From Epsilonproteobacteria bacterium UBA4036 (GTDB taxonomy: Bacteria > Campylobacterota > Campylobacteria > Campylobacterales > Arcobacteraceae): 64,000 nt of DNA. Position 1 is the first letter of the stretch; every line of letters starts with the position of its first letter. The DNA lies in contig DGAG01000003.1 of the NCBI GenBank assembly GCA_002382325.1, positions 62,001-126,000 on the forward strand, written 5' to 3'. Positions 35,153-44,552 of this stretch are shown here, piece after piece. The notes beneath the pieces were generated by a model, which had not been told where the DNA came from, ran no database searches, and saw only the letters and a program-made list of their open reading frames with translations. A program made the position numbers and the translations under genes.

Positions 35153-36073
35153 TTGAGAGGCAGTGTTTACTATCAAAGTTCACAATTAGTAAAACAAATC
35201 TTTGAAGCTGGTGCAAAAAAAGAGGATAGAATTAATCCAAACCATGAACACTATCAAAAAGTTGCAAGCTACAAAACAATGGAGAGTTACCGCTCAATAT
35301 GGAACAACTTTTTTAACTATTTAAAAGAGCATTGGGGTATAAAAGATTTTGAAAAAATAGAATCACAACATATCCAAACATATATGGACTATAAAATAGA
35401 ATACTATCCATCAAAACAATATCTTGAAAAAATATCTGCTGCACTTGGTAAACTTGAAATTGCCCTAAAGCTCTTCGCTAAAAATATCCATAATGAGATT
35501 AGAGAGTATAATTTTTCAATCCGTCAAATTATTTTAGATGAAGCAATAGATTTAGAATATGTAGCGAATAACTACCACAACCGTGCATATCATAATCCTC
35601 TTCTTTTAATTTCAAATCTTAAAAATCCACTTCATACAATAGCTGCTAAAATTCAATATGAAGGGGGTGCACGAATTGAAGGTGTGGCACTTATTAAGCT
35701 TGAACAACTTGTTGGCACAAAGCTTGATAAGATTACAAATATTAAAAAAGGAATCATTTTTACAAAAGAAAAAGGGGGAAAGGAAGGTGAAGTTTTAGTA
35801 TCACTTGAAACTTACAATGAACTGCAAAATTACCTATTGAATAATCCCAAGTTTAAAATCAATCGACAAACGTATTATGAAGATATAAAACAATCAGCAC
35901 TTTTATCAAATGAAACACCAGAAGCTAGCCATGGTCTTAGATGGAACTTTGCAAAAAGAAGAATGCTTGAATACGCCAAAGCTGGTTACTCTTATGCCGA
36001 TTCTCTTCAAGAGGTTAGCTATGAGATGAAACATAATCGGGCATCAATTACGGAGCACTATTTGGGTGGTTAA
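35153..36073 (+). CDS. Second tyrosine recombinase/integrase
   Basis: The 306-residue protein has an N-terminal SAM-like core-binding domain (about 35-115) and a tyrosine-recombinase catalytic domain. Visible catalytic residues are Arg174 (GGARIEGV), His260 and Arg263 (HGLRWNFA), His294 (MKHNRAS) and the nucleophile Tyr303 (EHYLGG). It ends right after Tyr303, which is unusually close to the terminus. The start is a TTG with an AAAGGAC site. Its distance from both island ends suggests that it is the dimer resolvase or integrase of a smaller element now nested inside, not the enzyme for the tRNA-Leu sites. Confidence 0.8.
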   Translation: MRGSVYYQSSQLVKQIFEAGAKKEDRINPNHEHYQKVASYKTMESYRSIWNNFFNYLKEHWGIKDFEKIESQHIQTYMDYKIEYYPSKQYLEKISAALGKLEIALKLFAKNIHNEIREYNFSIRQIILDEAIDLEYVANNYHNRAYHNPLLLISNLKNPLHTIAAKIQYEGGARIEGVALIKLEQLVGTKLDKITNIKKGIIFTKEKGGKEGEVLVSLETYNELQNYLLNNPKFKINRQTYYEDIKQSALLSNETPEASHGLRWNFAKRRMLEYAKAGYSYADSLQEVSYEMKHNRASITEHYLGG

Positions 36074-36245
36074 GTCTTGACAAAAAGCTGTATTTTGTAT
36101 TAAGTTGATTTATTTCCTAGTATTATCAGTTCAAAATAACACAGTAGATTGAGAACTGAGTCTTAACCTAGTCCCATACTACTGTAAGCATCTATTTATT
36201 TGACTCTTTTCGTCTAGCTTTGTCTAACATATTGTCTAACTTCAT

Positions 36246-37901
36246 CTAAACTTTTTTTGTTTTAGACAGATGCCAAGTTCGACCTTCAGGCTCTATTTTA
36301 CCGATTTTTCTCAATGCCTGAAGATTGTTTTTTACCTTATTTTTCTTTTGATCTTCGTCTAAAACATCAGGTAATTTGTCTAAAAGTATTTTTTCAAAAT
36401 CTGCTCTTGTAGCACTTTTGAATTTTGCTAAATACTCTAAAATAATACTTTGGCAATATGTATCATCTATTCCTCTAAGTTTTATATACTCATCCTTTTG
36501 ATTTGTATATTTCGCCACATTTGATGATATGTGTAAATTTGGTCTTTTCCCCTCGATGAGATTTTTTGCTTTTAAAACTTTAACTTCATCAGAACTTAGG
36601 CTATGACCTTTTTGCACTTTATCAAGTAAAATAATCTCTTCCAAAGAAAGTTCAGGAACACTTGCAAGCTTTAAAGCATAGTTCATGTCAAGCACTTTTC
36701 CCTCTATGGTTACTTTTACAGAGTCATTTGAAAGCTCATATTCTGGAAGTGGAAAGTACTTTTTACTTTGGATTGTAAACATCTTGACAATTCCACTTCC
36801 TATGGTATCGATAAGATTTAGATTTATCATTGCTTGAGCTAAAAATTTGTTTCTATATTTTATTTCAGGTGCATCTGTTTTTAGTACATTTTCAATAGTT
36901 TGAGGGATAAATGCCCCTTTGTTTGCAAAGACTAATTTTCTGTCTTCAAACTCTACTACATTGATTTTTCCACCCATTGTATAGTCTTGATGAGCTATAC
37001 AGTTGTTGAGTGCTTCTCTTATGATAAATGGATGATAGCTTTCTACCTCTTGCGGAAATAAAGAATTTCCATCCATATATCTGTATTTTAGATTTCTGAT
37101 TTTGTTATAAACCGCTTCAAGACTTAAGATAAACGGGCAAGTAAAGTGTTCATAATCTTTTGCGATATTGTCCTTATCTTTGAGTATCCAGCTAATCTGT
37201 GCAACCGCAGGAGATAACAAATATTCTGATTCACTTTTACCTAGAAGTAGTATTGCAGTATTTGTGATTTTTCCTTTGATAGTTATCTTTGCTTTATTTA
37301 AAAAAGTAGTATCATCCCAAGCTTTTATTTCATCAGCAAGTTTTGGATTTTTAATTGCATAAAGCTCCCTTGCTTTTTGTATCGCTTCACTTGATAGATC
37401 CTCAATGGTCGCATCTTCACATATCTGGATACTCCAATCAAAATCATTGTTTTGACTTCTTATTCTCTCTAACTCTTCAAGATTAAGAGGTTGAAGTTCT
37501 GAACTATCTCTTCCATAGTAGTGACCCTTCCAAGCTATGGGAAGTCCAATGGGTGCTGATGGTATTTGAAATAAAACAACTCTTTTTCCATCTAGCTCAG
37601 TTTCGTATATCTCTTTAAAAGTGATTCTATTTGTAGTATGGTTGGCAACTTCTGCTTTTAAGTTGTGTAATGATTTTGTATCAGCTCTAAAATTTGTCCC
37701 AACTATACTTTTATCATCTTTGATACCAAATACAAGCCAAGCTTCACCTTTGCCTATAAGATTTGCTTCATTTGAAAGTGCACTAAAGTACTTGCCAATT
37801 TTGTCAAAGTCGTACTGATTTTTAGCTTCTTTGTACTCTAAAATCTCATTTTCATCATCTGAACTTAAAAATTGTTGGAGTTTTTTATTTATTTCTATCA
37901 T
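36246..37901 (-). CDS. AlbA_2/schlafen-like putative nucleic-acid-binding protein with HATPase-like domain
   Basis: The 551-residue protein has an N-terminal AlbA_2 domain (about 10-135: ENEILEYKEAKNQYD, AWLVFGIKDDKSIVGTNF). A central RecG-like/HATPase_c_4 segment (about 285-380) shows REALNNCIAHQDYTMGGKI and VFANKGAF. The C-terminus is winged-helix-like, with VKNNLQALRKIGKI. Such proteins are common beside type I restriction systems and are annotated as ATP-binding or RNA-binding regulators; their role is not established. An AAGGAATAGAATT ribosome site precedes the ATG. It is the last gene of the restriction/DRT3 operon. Confidence 0.75.
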   Translation of the reverse strand: MIEINKKLQQFLSSDDENEILEYKEAKNQYDFDKIGKYFSALSNEANLIGKGEAWLVFGIKDDKSIVGTNFRADTKSLHNLKAEVANHTTNRITFKEIYETELDGKRVVLFQIPSAPIGLPIAWKGHYYGRDSSELQPLNLEELERIRSQNNDFDWSIQICEDATIEDLSSEAIQKARELYAIKNPKLADEIKAWDDTTFLNKAKITIKGKITNTAILLLGKSESEYLLSPAVAQISWILKDKDNIAKDYEHFTCPFILSLEAVYNKIRNLKYRYMDGNSLFPQEVESYHPFIIREALNNCIAHQDYTMGGKINVVEFEDRKLVFANKGAFIPQTIENVLKTDAPEIKYRNKFLAQAMINLNLIDTIGSGIVKMFTIQSKKYFPLPEYELSNDSVKVTIEGKVLDMNYALKLASVPELSLEEIILLDKVQKGHSLSSDEVKVLKAKNLIEGKRPNLHISSNVAKYTNQKDEYIKLRGIDDTYCQSIILEYLAKFKSATRADFEKILLDKLPDVLDEDQKKNKVKNNLQALRKIGKIEPEGRTWHLSKTKKV

Positions 37902-37959
37902 AATTCTATTCCTTGATATTTACTCTTATTTTTATGAATAAAAAAATAGGTTTTGTTTA

Positions 37960-38137
37960 AAGTTATATTTTCAAGATATTGGGATATGAAAGATAAATAC
38001 ATAGGAAGAATGTAGCCTGAACTCGCTACATTAAAAAGATACACCTTATCAATAAAAGTATAATCTAATACCCTTGTGTGTGTGCTCAATGAGCATAATT
38101 TGTTCAGTTGGGATTCGATTAACATTGTAGCATACAT
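37960..38137 (-). ncRNA. Probable DRT3 non-coding RNA with ACACACAC template tract
   Basis: Between the second reverse-transcriptase gene and the AlbA_2 gene, the minus strand carries a hairpin TGCTC-ATT-GAGCA (38095-38083). It runs directly into CACACACACAAGGG (CACACACACA at 38084-38075). About 42 bases further on lies a perfect 8-bp stem, AATGTAGC/GCTACATT, with an 8-base loop (38032-38009). DRT3 systems are reported, as I recall, to use a structured ncRNA with an ACACAC template for poly(GT) synthesis. An 80-codon frame also spans the region (37898-38140, TTG start overlapping the RT stop) but matches no family. Both ends of the RNA are guesses. Confidence 0.55.
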
Positions 38138-40164
38138 CAACTATAAACCTCCTGACTTTTTTTCATTTCTATCTCTTCAGCCAAGTTAAAATCCTGCCAT
38201 TTAATAAACCAATATTTTTGTTTTAATGAAAAAGTGATTATTTTATTTTGTATAGTTGAATCTGCTATGCCATTTAAAAATAAAAATCTATTTTTATTCG
38301 AAGGATTAATATATGGGCAAGTCATCAAATCCATTAACAACAACGTTAATTCTGTATTTTTTTTAAGATTATCTTTATTGCAATTTGTAAATTTATTTTC
38401 AATACATTCTAAAAGCTTCATTTTTATGTTGATGTAACGATTAATATTTTTTATATAATAAAGCAAAGTTACAATTGAAAAATAGTTTAAATTGAATTTA
38501 TTCTCAGGATCAAAAAAATATTTCTCTATTTCATCACTATCTAATCTATAATCTTTACCTAACTCGTTCAATGTAAGTAATAGATACAATGTTTCATTTT
38601 GTGTATATTCTTTTAATTTGTTTTTCTTCAATATTTGAAAGATTTCATCATAGATTTTTTTATAAATTAATTCAACTTGATATTTTTTTAGCACTTTATT
38701 AAATGATCTATCATCCTTAATAAATTCTAATAATTTACTAACAAGTGAAACTATTTTAATAGTCGATGTCACTCTAGGAGATACTGAATATATGAAAAAT
38801 AAGAAATCTAGTAGCTGAATAGTAAAAGAAACAAACATATCCATATACAAATGTTGATTATCAGAATTTTCAAGTTTTCCTATAATTTTTAAAAATCTTT
38901 TCTCTATTGTTGCTATTGAGTAATTTAAAATATCTTTGTACTCGATGTTTGTTTCTTTGACAATTATTTTAAATCTTGTTATAACACTGTCTGACCTTAA
39001 AGAAATAGTCCATTGTTTTTCATCAGCAGTTGCATTTTCTTTTATTTTATAGCTAAAATTTTCATTTATCAAGTCTGTTATTTTTGTTTTTGCAATTGTC
39101 AAATCTGTAATAATTGGTTTTACAAATTCAATTGTTTTAGTATCACTTACATACAAATTATATTCTTTCAACTCATGTTTGAAAGTTTCAATTATTTTAT
39201 CTTTAACTTGTTCATCATCATAAAAAATAAAATAATCATCCACATATCTAAAAATTTCATAATGAGTTTTGTGAAAATATCCTTTTTGTCTAAGCTTATT
39301 TTGTGTATTTTTATCAATTTTTTGTAAAATCAATTCAGCAAAAATACGAGAAATTTCCGCACCAATTAAAATGCCGTTTGTTTCTCCATAGTTCATATTT
39401 TGCATCAATTTATCAAACTTTCCTGCAAATGTAGCATCTAGTTTTTTATCTAAATTATCTTTTACTATTTCCTTGTTTAAAAGTGCCCATGCAATAGTAT
39501 GTGTATAAATACTGTCAAAACATTTATTAATATCAAATTTATAAAGTTTATCAAATTTTTTTTCACACCTTTGATATTCATAAGATTCAAAAAATCTGTG
39601 GATATTACTGTATTTTTTATAAGTGAAGAAACTTTTTAAATGTTCTTCTTCTTTGCCGTGCATTTCAATTTTACTGTGAGTAGTTTTCCCTTTTTTTTGT
39701 TTTTGCAGATAACTATTTATATATCTATTTTTTGCAATTTTAAATGGTTTTCTTATTGAAAATTCACTTTGATTTGAAAAGTACCTTATGCTGTCTTTGT
39801 ATGTATCATAAAAATCTACAACCATTAATTGATTTAATGGATGAATTAAAGATAAATTTCTGAAATCATTTTTTTTATGTGCAATTTTAAAAGTAAAAGG
39901 GATGTTCCTTTCTCTCTTTTGGAAAAGAACCCTACTATTATCTATATTAACATTTAATATAAGTTTTAATATTTCTATAATATCTGGATTTGTGTTATCA
40001 AAAATAATTTCACTATCGTGAATTTTTATTTTATTGTTAACTAAAAATCTATAAAAATATCTATTAGAAAAAATTGCTGGTATTTCATATGGCAGTGTAT
40101 CTGATAAAACAGCCCTTTCTTTTAAGTATGTAATTTTTTGTTTTTTTCTAAATTTATTACTCAT
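38137..40164 (-). CDS. drt3b: Antiviral reverse transcriptase Drt3b (UG8-like)
   Basis: The 675-residue protein has RT motif A with Asp211 (FDINKCFDSIY), motif B (NGILIGAEISRIFAEL), and the catalytic RYVDDYFIF with YVDD at 307-310. Long regions before and after it are of the size seen in the UG8 group. The pairing of a roughly 450-residue RT with a roughly 675-residue RT in tandem is the defining layout of DRT type 3. In DRT3 the second enzyme makes the complementary DNA strand. It overlaps the drt3a gene by 4 bp and its stop lies next to the presumed ncRNA. Confidence 0.82.
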   Translation of the reverse strand: MSNKFRKKQKITYLKERAVLSDTLPYEIPAIFSNRYFYRFLVNNKIKIHDSEIIFDNTNPDIIEILKLILNVNIDNSRVLFQKRERNIPFTFKIAHKKNDFRNLSLIHPLNQLMVVDFYDTYKDSIRYFSNQSEFSIRKPFKIAKNRYINSYLQKQKKGKTTHSKIEMHGKEEEHLKSFFTYKKYSNIHRFFESYEYQRCEKKFDKLYKFDINKCFDSIYTHTIAWALLNKEIVKDNLDKKLDATFAGKFDKLMQNMNYGETNGILIGAEISRIFAELILQKIDKNTQNKLRQKGYFHKTHYEIFRYVDDYFIFYDDEQVKDKIIETFKHELKEYNLYVSDTKTIEFVKPIITDLTIAKTKITDLINENFSYKIKENATADEKQWTISLRSDSVITRFKIIVKETNIEYKDILNYSIATIEKRFLKIIGKLENSDNQHLYMDMFVSFTIQLLDFLFFIYSVSPRVTSTIKIVSLVSKLLEFIKDDRSFNKVLKKYQVELIYKKIYDEIFQILKKNKLKEYTQNETLYLLLTLNELGKDYRLDSDEIEKYFFDPENKFNLNYFSIVTLLYYIKNINRYINIKMKLLECIENKFTNCNKDNLKKNTELTLLLMDLMTCPYINPSNKNRFLFLNGIADSTIQNKIITFSLKQKYWFIKWQDFNLAEEIEMKKSQEVYS

Positions 40165-41525
40165 ATATTTTTCCAGATAGATAATATTTTTTCTAAGTCT
40201 TTTTTTGAAAACTTGTAAAACTTTTTCTTTTCAAATCCATTCGCAAAGCTTAAAATCTTTAATTTGAGCTTCAATTGATTTACATCCATAGTAAGTTTAA
40301 TATATGGTTCCAAGTGTTTATCTATTTTGGAATACAAGTAATCATCAAGCTTTTTTAGAGAATTAGTTTTAAGTAGTTTTTGATTAGAGAAATAACTACC
40401 TATTAAAATATCTTTTTTTACACCCAAAAGCCTCGTATTGCCTGTTAAATACTTTAACCTTTGCAACATCATTTTTCTTGCTTTTCTTTCATCAAATTTA
40501 CTTGAAAAATTGTAGCTGTTTATCATTGATTGTATTTTTCTTTGATATTTTCTAATTTTTTTATGACTAAGATTGAGATTAATTTCATATTCTAATTTTT
40601 TAATATGATTAAAATTAATTTGATATCCTAAAAATTCAAGTGTATAACTTTTCATATTGAAAAAATCAATTTCTTTCGTTTTTTTATCATTTAAATTTAG
40701 TTTAGTTTTTAAAATACACTGTTTTATCAAACTTAAATAGTCAATACTTTCATACTTGTTATTTGGTGTAAATATAATTATAATGTCATCAACATATCTT
40801 GCATAATAAGTTACATTTTGCAAGTTTTTAATATCATGATCAAAATCTCTCATATATAGCTCTGCAAGATAAGCACTTATGCCTATTCCTCTTGGTATCC
40901 CTTTATCAAGACCAGTTATAGATTGATACTGTCTTAAAATTTCATTGATAACTTTTTTAGATAATGGGCTAAGTATATGATTTCTACTTATGACTTTTTT
41001 TAATTCGTCATGAGGAATAGACTCATAAAAACTTGTAATATCTGTTCGTATGATATATTTTGGAAATCCATTATCAAGCATATTTACAACCTGAGATATT
41101 ATTTCGTTTCTATCTGCTTGTTTTACTTTAAAAGAATGTTGTATGTTTTTTTGGATCTGTTTAAATAAAAAAAATGTTTCAATATTGCTTCTATCAAATG
41201 TATAAGCTGTTTTACCTTTGATGATTTTAGTATCCATAGATATTTGATAGTCTTTTTTGTCAATTTTGTTTTCTACAGTTGATAATATTATTTTTAACTT
41301 ATCAAATTTGCTTTTAAATAATTCCTCTTTTTTTTGATTTGCACTTTCTTTTTGTTCTTGTGTTGTATATACCTTATCTCTAAAATTTTGATTGATTTGT
41401 TTTATTTCCAGCCCTAAATCTTTTAATTCGCTAAACTCAGTAAATCTACCATCTAAATAATCACCTTTTCGGTTTTCGTCATAATAAATTTTTATAAAGT
41501 TTTCAACATTAAAAGATTGTTTCAT
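40161..41525 (-). CDS. drt3a: Antiviral reverse transcriptase Drt3a (UG3-like)
   Basis: The 454-residue RT has motif A with Asp162 (IIRTDITSFYESIP), motif B (KGIPRGIGISAYLAELY), motif C YVDD at 244-247 (YARYVDDIIIIF) and the LEFLGYQI stretch of motif E. There is no integrase, X/maturase or CRISPR neighbour, which argues against a group II intron RT. The large tandem partner downstream supports DRT3. It starts 52 bp after the hsdM stop on the same strand and may be transcribed with the restriction genes. Confidence 0.82.
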   Translation of the reverse strand: MKQSFNVENFIKIYYDENRKGDYLDGRFTEFSELKDLGLEIKQINQNFRDKVYTTQEQKESANQKKEELFKSKFDKLKIILSTVENKIDKKDYQISMDTKIIKGKTAYTFDRSNIETFFLFKQIQKNIQHSFKVKQADRNEIISQVVNMLDNGFPKYIIRTDITSFYESIPHDELKKVISRNHILSPLSKKVINEILRQYQSITGLDKGIPRGIGISAYLAELYMRDFDHDIKNLQNVTYYARYVDDIIIIFTPNNKYESIDYLSLIKQCILKTKLNLNDKKTKEIDFFNMKSYTLEFLGYQINFNHIKKLEYEINLNLSHKKIRKYQRKIQSMINSYNFSSKFDERKARKMMLQRLKYLTGNTRLLGVKKDILIGSYFSNQKLLKTNSLKKLDDYLYSKIDKHLEPYIKLTMDVNQLKLKLKILSFANGFEKKKFYKFSKKDLEKILSIWKNI

Positions 41526-41577
41526 CAGATTACCCTCACTTTACAACTTACTCAGATTTTTAGTTAATAAGTTCACC

Positions 41578-43092
41578 TTACTCCCCAACCACGCCAACAA
41601 TCTCTCTAAAACTCTCCAATCCAGCTTCCAAATCATCTATTATCTCATTAGCCAAAATATCAGGATCAGGAAGATTATCTAAATCTGCCAAGCTTTTATC
41701 TTTTAGCCAGAAAATATCCAAGCTTGTTTTATCTCTTGTGATGATATCTTCATATTTGAATTTTCTCCATCTTCCCTCTGGATTTTCTTCGCTGTAAGTT
41801 TCAACTCTATTATGTCTATTTGTTGGGTTATAGCACTTGATAAAATCTTGTAAATCTTCAAGCTTCATAGGGTTTTTCTTGAGAGTGAAGTGGATATTTG
41901 TTCTAAAGTCATATATCCATACTTCTTTTGTCCACGGCTCTTTGCTTGCTGGTTTATTATCAAAAAAGAGCACATTTGCTTTGACACCTTGTTTGTAAAA
42001 TATTCCTGTAGGAAGTCTAAGTATGGTGTGTAGCTCTGTAGTTTTCATAAGCTCTTTTCGCACTGTCTCTCCTGCACCACCTTCAAAGAGGACATTATCA
42101 GGAAGGACTACTGCTGCTTGTCCTGTTGTCTTTAGAAGTGTTTTGATATGTTGCATGAAGTTGAGCTGTTTATTTGAGCTTGTAGCCCAGAAATCTTGAC
42201 GATTGTAAACTAAGTCCTCTTTTTCTACATCTCCCTCTTCATTGGTAAAGGTCATGGAACTTTTCTTACCAAACGGTGGATTTGCTAGGACATAATCAAA
42301 TCTTTTCCCCTCATCTGCTATTAGTGCATCATTTGGCGATATAAAGCTCTCTCCATCTATTTCACCAATATTATGTAAGAAGAGGTTCATAAGTGCCATT
42401 CTTCTTGTATTTGCTACTATCTCATTTCCATAGAATGTTTTATTTTTCAAAAACTCTTTTTGTTCTCTATCTAAGTCATGATTTTTTACTATATAGTCAT
42501 AAGCTGCTAGGAAAAACCCGCCCGTTCCACATGCTGGGTCTGTGATAGATTTATTTGGTTCTGGTCTTACACACTCCACCATCGCTTGGATAAGGCTTCT
42601 TGGGGTAAAGTATTGACCCGCTCCACTTTTAGTATCTTCTGCATTTTTTTCAAGTAATCCCTCATAGATTTTTCCTTTGAGGTCACTTCCAAACATTGAC
42701 CAGTTTTCACGATTGACCATATCTATGATTTTATAAAGTTTTGCAGGGTCTTGGATTTTGTTTTGGCTTTTTGTAAATATTTGTCCTAACATCCCTTTTG
42801 CAGTTGAGAGTTCACGAAGTAGCTCACTATAATGAACTTCTAGCTCTGCTCCTCTTTTCTCTGTCAAACTCTCCCAGCCGTACCCTTGCGGAATATTTAG
42901 CTTTCTATTGTATGGTGGTTTACTATACTCATCTGCCATTTTTAAAAAGAGCAAATAAGTAAGCTGTTCTAAATAATCCCCATACCCCACACCATCATCA
43001 CGGAGCATACTTGCAAATCCCCAAACTTTACTTACTACACTTGATGCGTTATTGTCTAAAGAAACTCCATTCTGTCGTTTTGATTCGTTCAT
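41578..43092 (-). CDS. hsdM: Type I restriction-modification DNA methyltransferase subunit
   Basis: The 504-residue protein has the HsdM N-terminal helical domain, the SAM-binding DPACGTGGFF motif preceded by QYFTPRSLIQAMV (about 160-200), and the N6-adenine catalytic NPPFG (about 270). It methylates the recognition sequence and forms the M2S core with HsdS. It follows hsdS with a one-base junction. A full-length catalytic region suggests an active enzyme. Confidence 0.93.
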   Translation of the reverse strand: MNESKRQNGVSLDNNASSVVSKVWGFASMLRDDGVGYGDYLEQLTYLLFLKMADEYSKPPYNRKLNIPQGYGWESLTEKRGAELEVHYSELLRELSTAKGMLGQIFTKSQNKIQDPAKLYKIIDMVNRENWSMFGSDLKGKIYEGLLEKNAEDTKSGAGQYFTPRSLIQAMVECVRPEPNKSITDPACGTGGFFLAAYDYIVKNHDLDREQKEFLKNKTFYGNEIVANTRRMALMNLFLHNIGEIDGESFISPNDALIADEGKRFDYVLANPPFGKKSSMTFTNEEGDVEKEDLVYNRQDFWATSSNKQLNFMQHIKTLLKTTGQAAVVLPDNVLFEGGAGETVRKELMKTTELHTILRLPTGIFYKQGVKANVLFFDNKPASKEPWTKEVWIYDFRTNIHFTLKKNPMKLEDLQDFIKCYNPTNRHNRVETYSEENPEGRWRKFKYEDIITRDKTSLDIFWLKDKSLADLDNLPDPDILANEIIDDLEAGLESFREIVGVVGE

Positions 43093-44552
43093 TATTTATT
43101 TCTCTCTCTTTTAATATTTTCTAATAGTGTTTCCGCACTTTCATATTCTGGATGATTTTTGATATTTTCTAGCTCTTGAATACTTAGAATTTTTCCCTCA
43201 AAAGCTTTTTTGAGGATGCTTTGTCGCAAGGCTTCTGATTTGGCTAGTGAAGTTTCGATGGTTTCCTCTATCTTGTCACAGACACTTAATCGTGACTCTA
43301 TCTCTTGTACAATTTGATTTTGTTCTTCAAGTGATTGAATTGAAAGTAATAAGCTTTCTATTTCACCAGAGTTAATATTATTAACACCACTTGTTGATTT
43401 CGCTTTCTCTTCAATTTGCTTTCTTAATTCATGTGAAATTAACTGATAATATAAATATTTGCTATTTAAAATAGTTTGATAAGGTCTTAGTCTTATTAAA
43501 TATCCTGCATACAAATATTTTGTATCATTCTCGTTAATTAAAGCAGGTTTTCCAACTAGTTTAACACTACCGTTAGAACGAATTATCAATATATCACCTG
43601 TTTTCAATTTATACTGAGTAATTTCTTCATTGCTAAATTTAGCAAACTTTAAATCAGTATTATCAATATATCCATCAGCTATATTTGGAATTCTTAATAC
43701 GCCCGTTCCATCTATACCATAATCACATTTCTTTGAAGTGCCATACTTTACTTCTTCAATTAATGAACCAAGTGTAATTTTATTTAGCTCAATATTTAGC
43801 TCTTTTTGTTTTTTTGGCTTTGTTTGTTTTATGCCATCTTTAACAGCTTGTTTCCATTCTTCAAGTTGTTGTTTGTAGTGAACTTCTCGCTCTTTTTTTA
43901 TCTGTTCTAACAGTTCATCTGCTGTTGGAAGATTGGTTTGTTTTTCTCTCCACTCTTTTGTCAACTCTCCCTCAAAAGCTTTTTTAAGTACCGCTTGGCG
44001 GTAGATTTTGAGTTTTGCTTGAGCTGTTTTGAGATTTGCCACCCCATTATCAAGCTCTGAAAAGAGTTGCTCTATTTTTGCAACGATTGCTTTTTGTTCA
44101 AGGAGTGGGGCTAATGTAATTTGCATTGCTTCAATTTTTTTCGATGAAATATTTGGCTGTGCTCCACCATAAGCATCTTTTTCAATCTGTCGTCTTAGTG
44201 CATATAAAAGATAGTAAATATAGTTTTTATTAATTAATTCTTCACAATGAAGTTTGAAGTTTCCAACTCGTTGATTTTGATATGCTTTATTTTGTTCTTT
44301 ATAAATTCCAAATTTTCCAGTTGTAGCACCAGACATTGCTATTAAAATATCACCAAACTCAACTAGATAATTTTCATAGTTTTCTTCATCTTGAACTTTT
44401 TTTGCATTTGTTGTTTTTACAATGGCATCATTTATATCTGAAATTCTAATTACAGGAGTACCATTTTCTGAATATTTATCACTTTTAAATGCAAATCCAT
44501 TTTTTAAAGTTAAAATATCTTCAAAACTGCAATTTATCCAATCCTCTCTCAT
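43092..44552 (-). CDS. hsdS: Type I restriction specificity subunit
   Basis: The 486-residue protein has two target-recognition domains, one starting FEDILTLKNGFAFKSDKYSE and a second starting LGSLIEEVKYGTSKK. Each is followed by a conserved coiled spacer (LLEQKAIVAKIEQLFSELDNG and LEEQNQIVQEIESRLSVCDKIEE), both ending in AFEG. The two halves are quite different, so the recognition site is bipartite and asymmetric. It is complete, with no sign of the inverted repeats used for phase-variable shuffling. Confidence 0.92.
   Translation of the reverse strand: MREDWINCSFEDILTLKNGFAFKSDKYSENGTPVIRISDINDAIVKTTNAKKVQDEENYENYLVEFGDILIAMSGATTGKFGIYKEQNKAYQNQRVGNFKLHCEELINKNYIYYLLYALRRQIEKDAYGGAQPNISSKKIEAMQITLAPLLEQKAIVAKIEQLFSELDNGVANLKTAQAKLKIYRQAVLKKAFEGELTKEWREKQTNLPTADELLEQIKKEREVHYKQQLEEWKQAVKDGIKQTKPKKQKELNIELNKITLGSLIEEVKYGTSKKCDYGIDGTGVLRIPNIADGYIDNTDLKFAKFSNEEITQYKLKTGDILIIRSNGSVKLVGKPALINENDTKYLYAGYLIRLRPYQTILNSKYLYYQLISHELRKQIEEKAKSTSGVNNINSGEIESLLLSIQSLEEQNQIVQEIESRLSVCDKIEETIETSLAKSEALRQSILKKAFEGKILSIQELENIKNHPEYESAETLLENIKRERNK

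Noticed and set aside
37898..38140. An 80-codon minus-strand frame after drt3b, with start and stop overlaps to its neighbours
   Set aside because: It covers the hairpins and the CACACACACA tract of the presumed DRT3 ncRNA and matches no family, and the AlbA_2 gene has its own ribosome site. I kept it as a possible dual use but do not list it as a gene.
40161..41525. Group II intron or retron reverse transcriptase
   Set aside because: No intron domains V/VI, maturase domain or msr/msd structure is evident. The tandem second RT and lack of an HNH domain favour DRT3.
43092..44552. Phase-variable hsdS with inverted repeats
   Set aside because: Only one hsdS gene is present, with no silent cassettes, invertible repeats or local recombinase.
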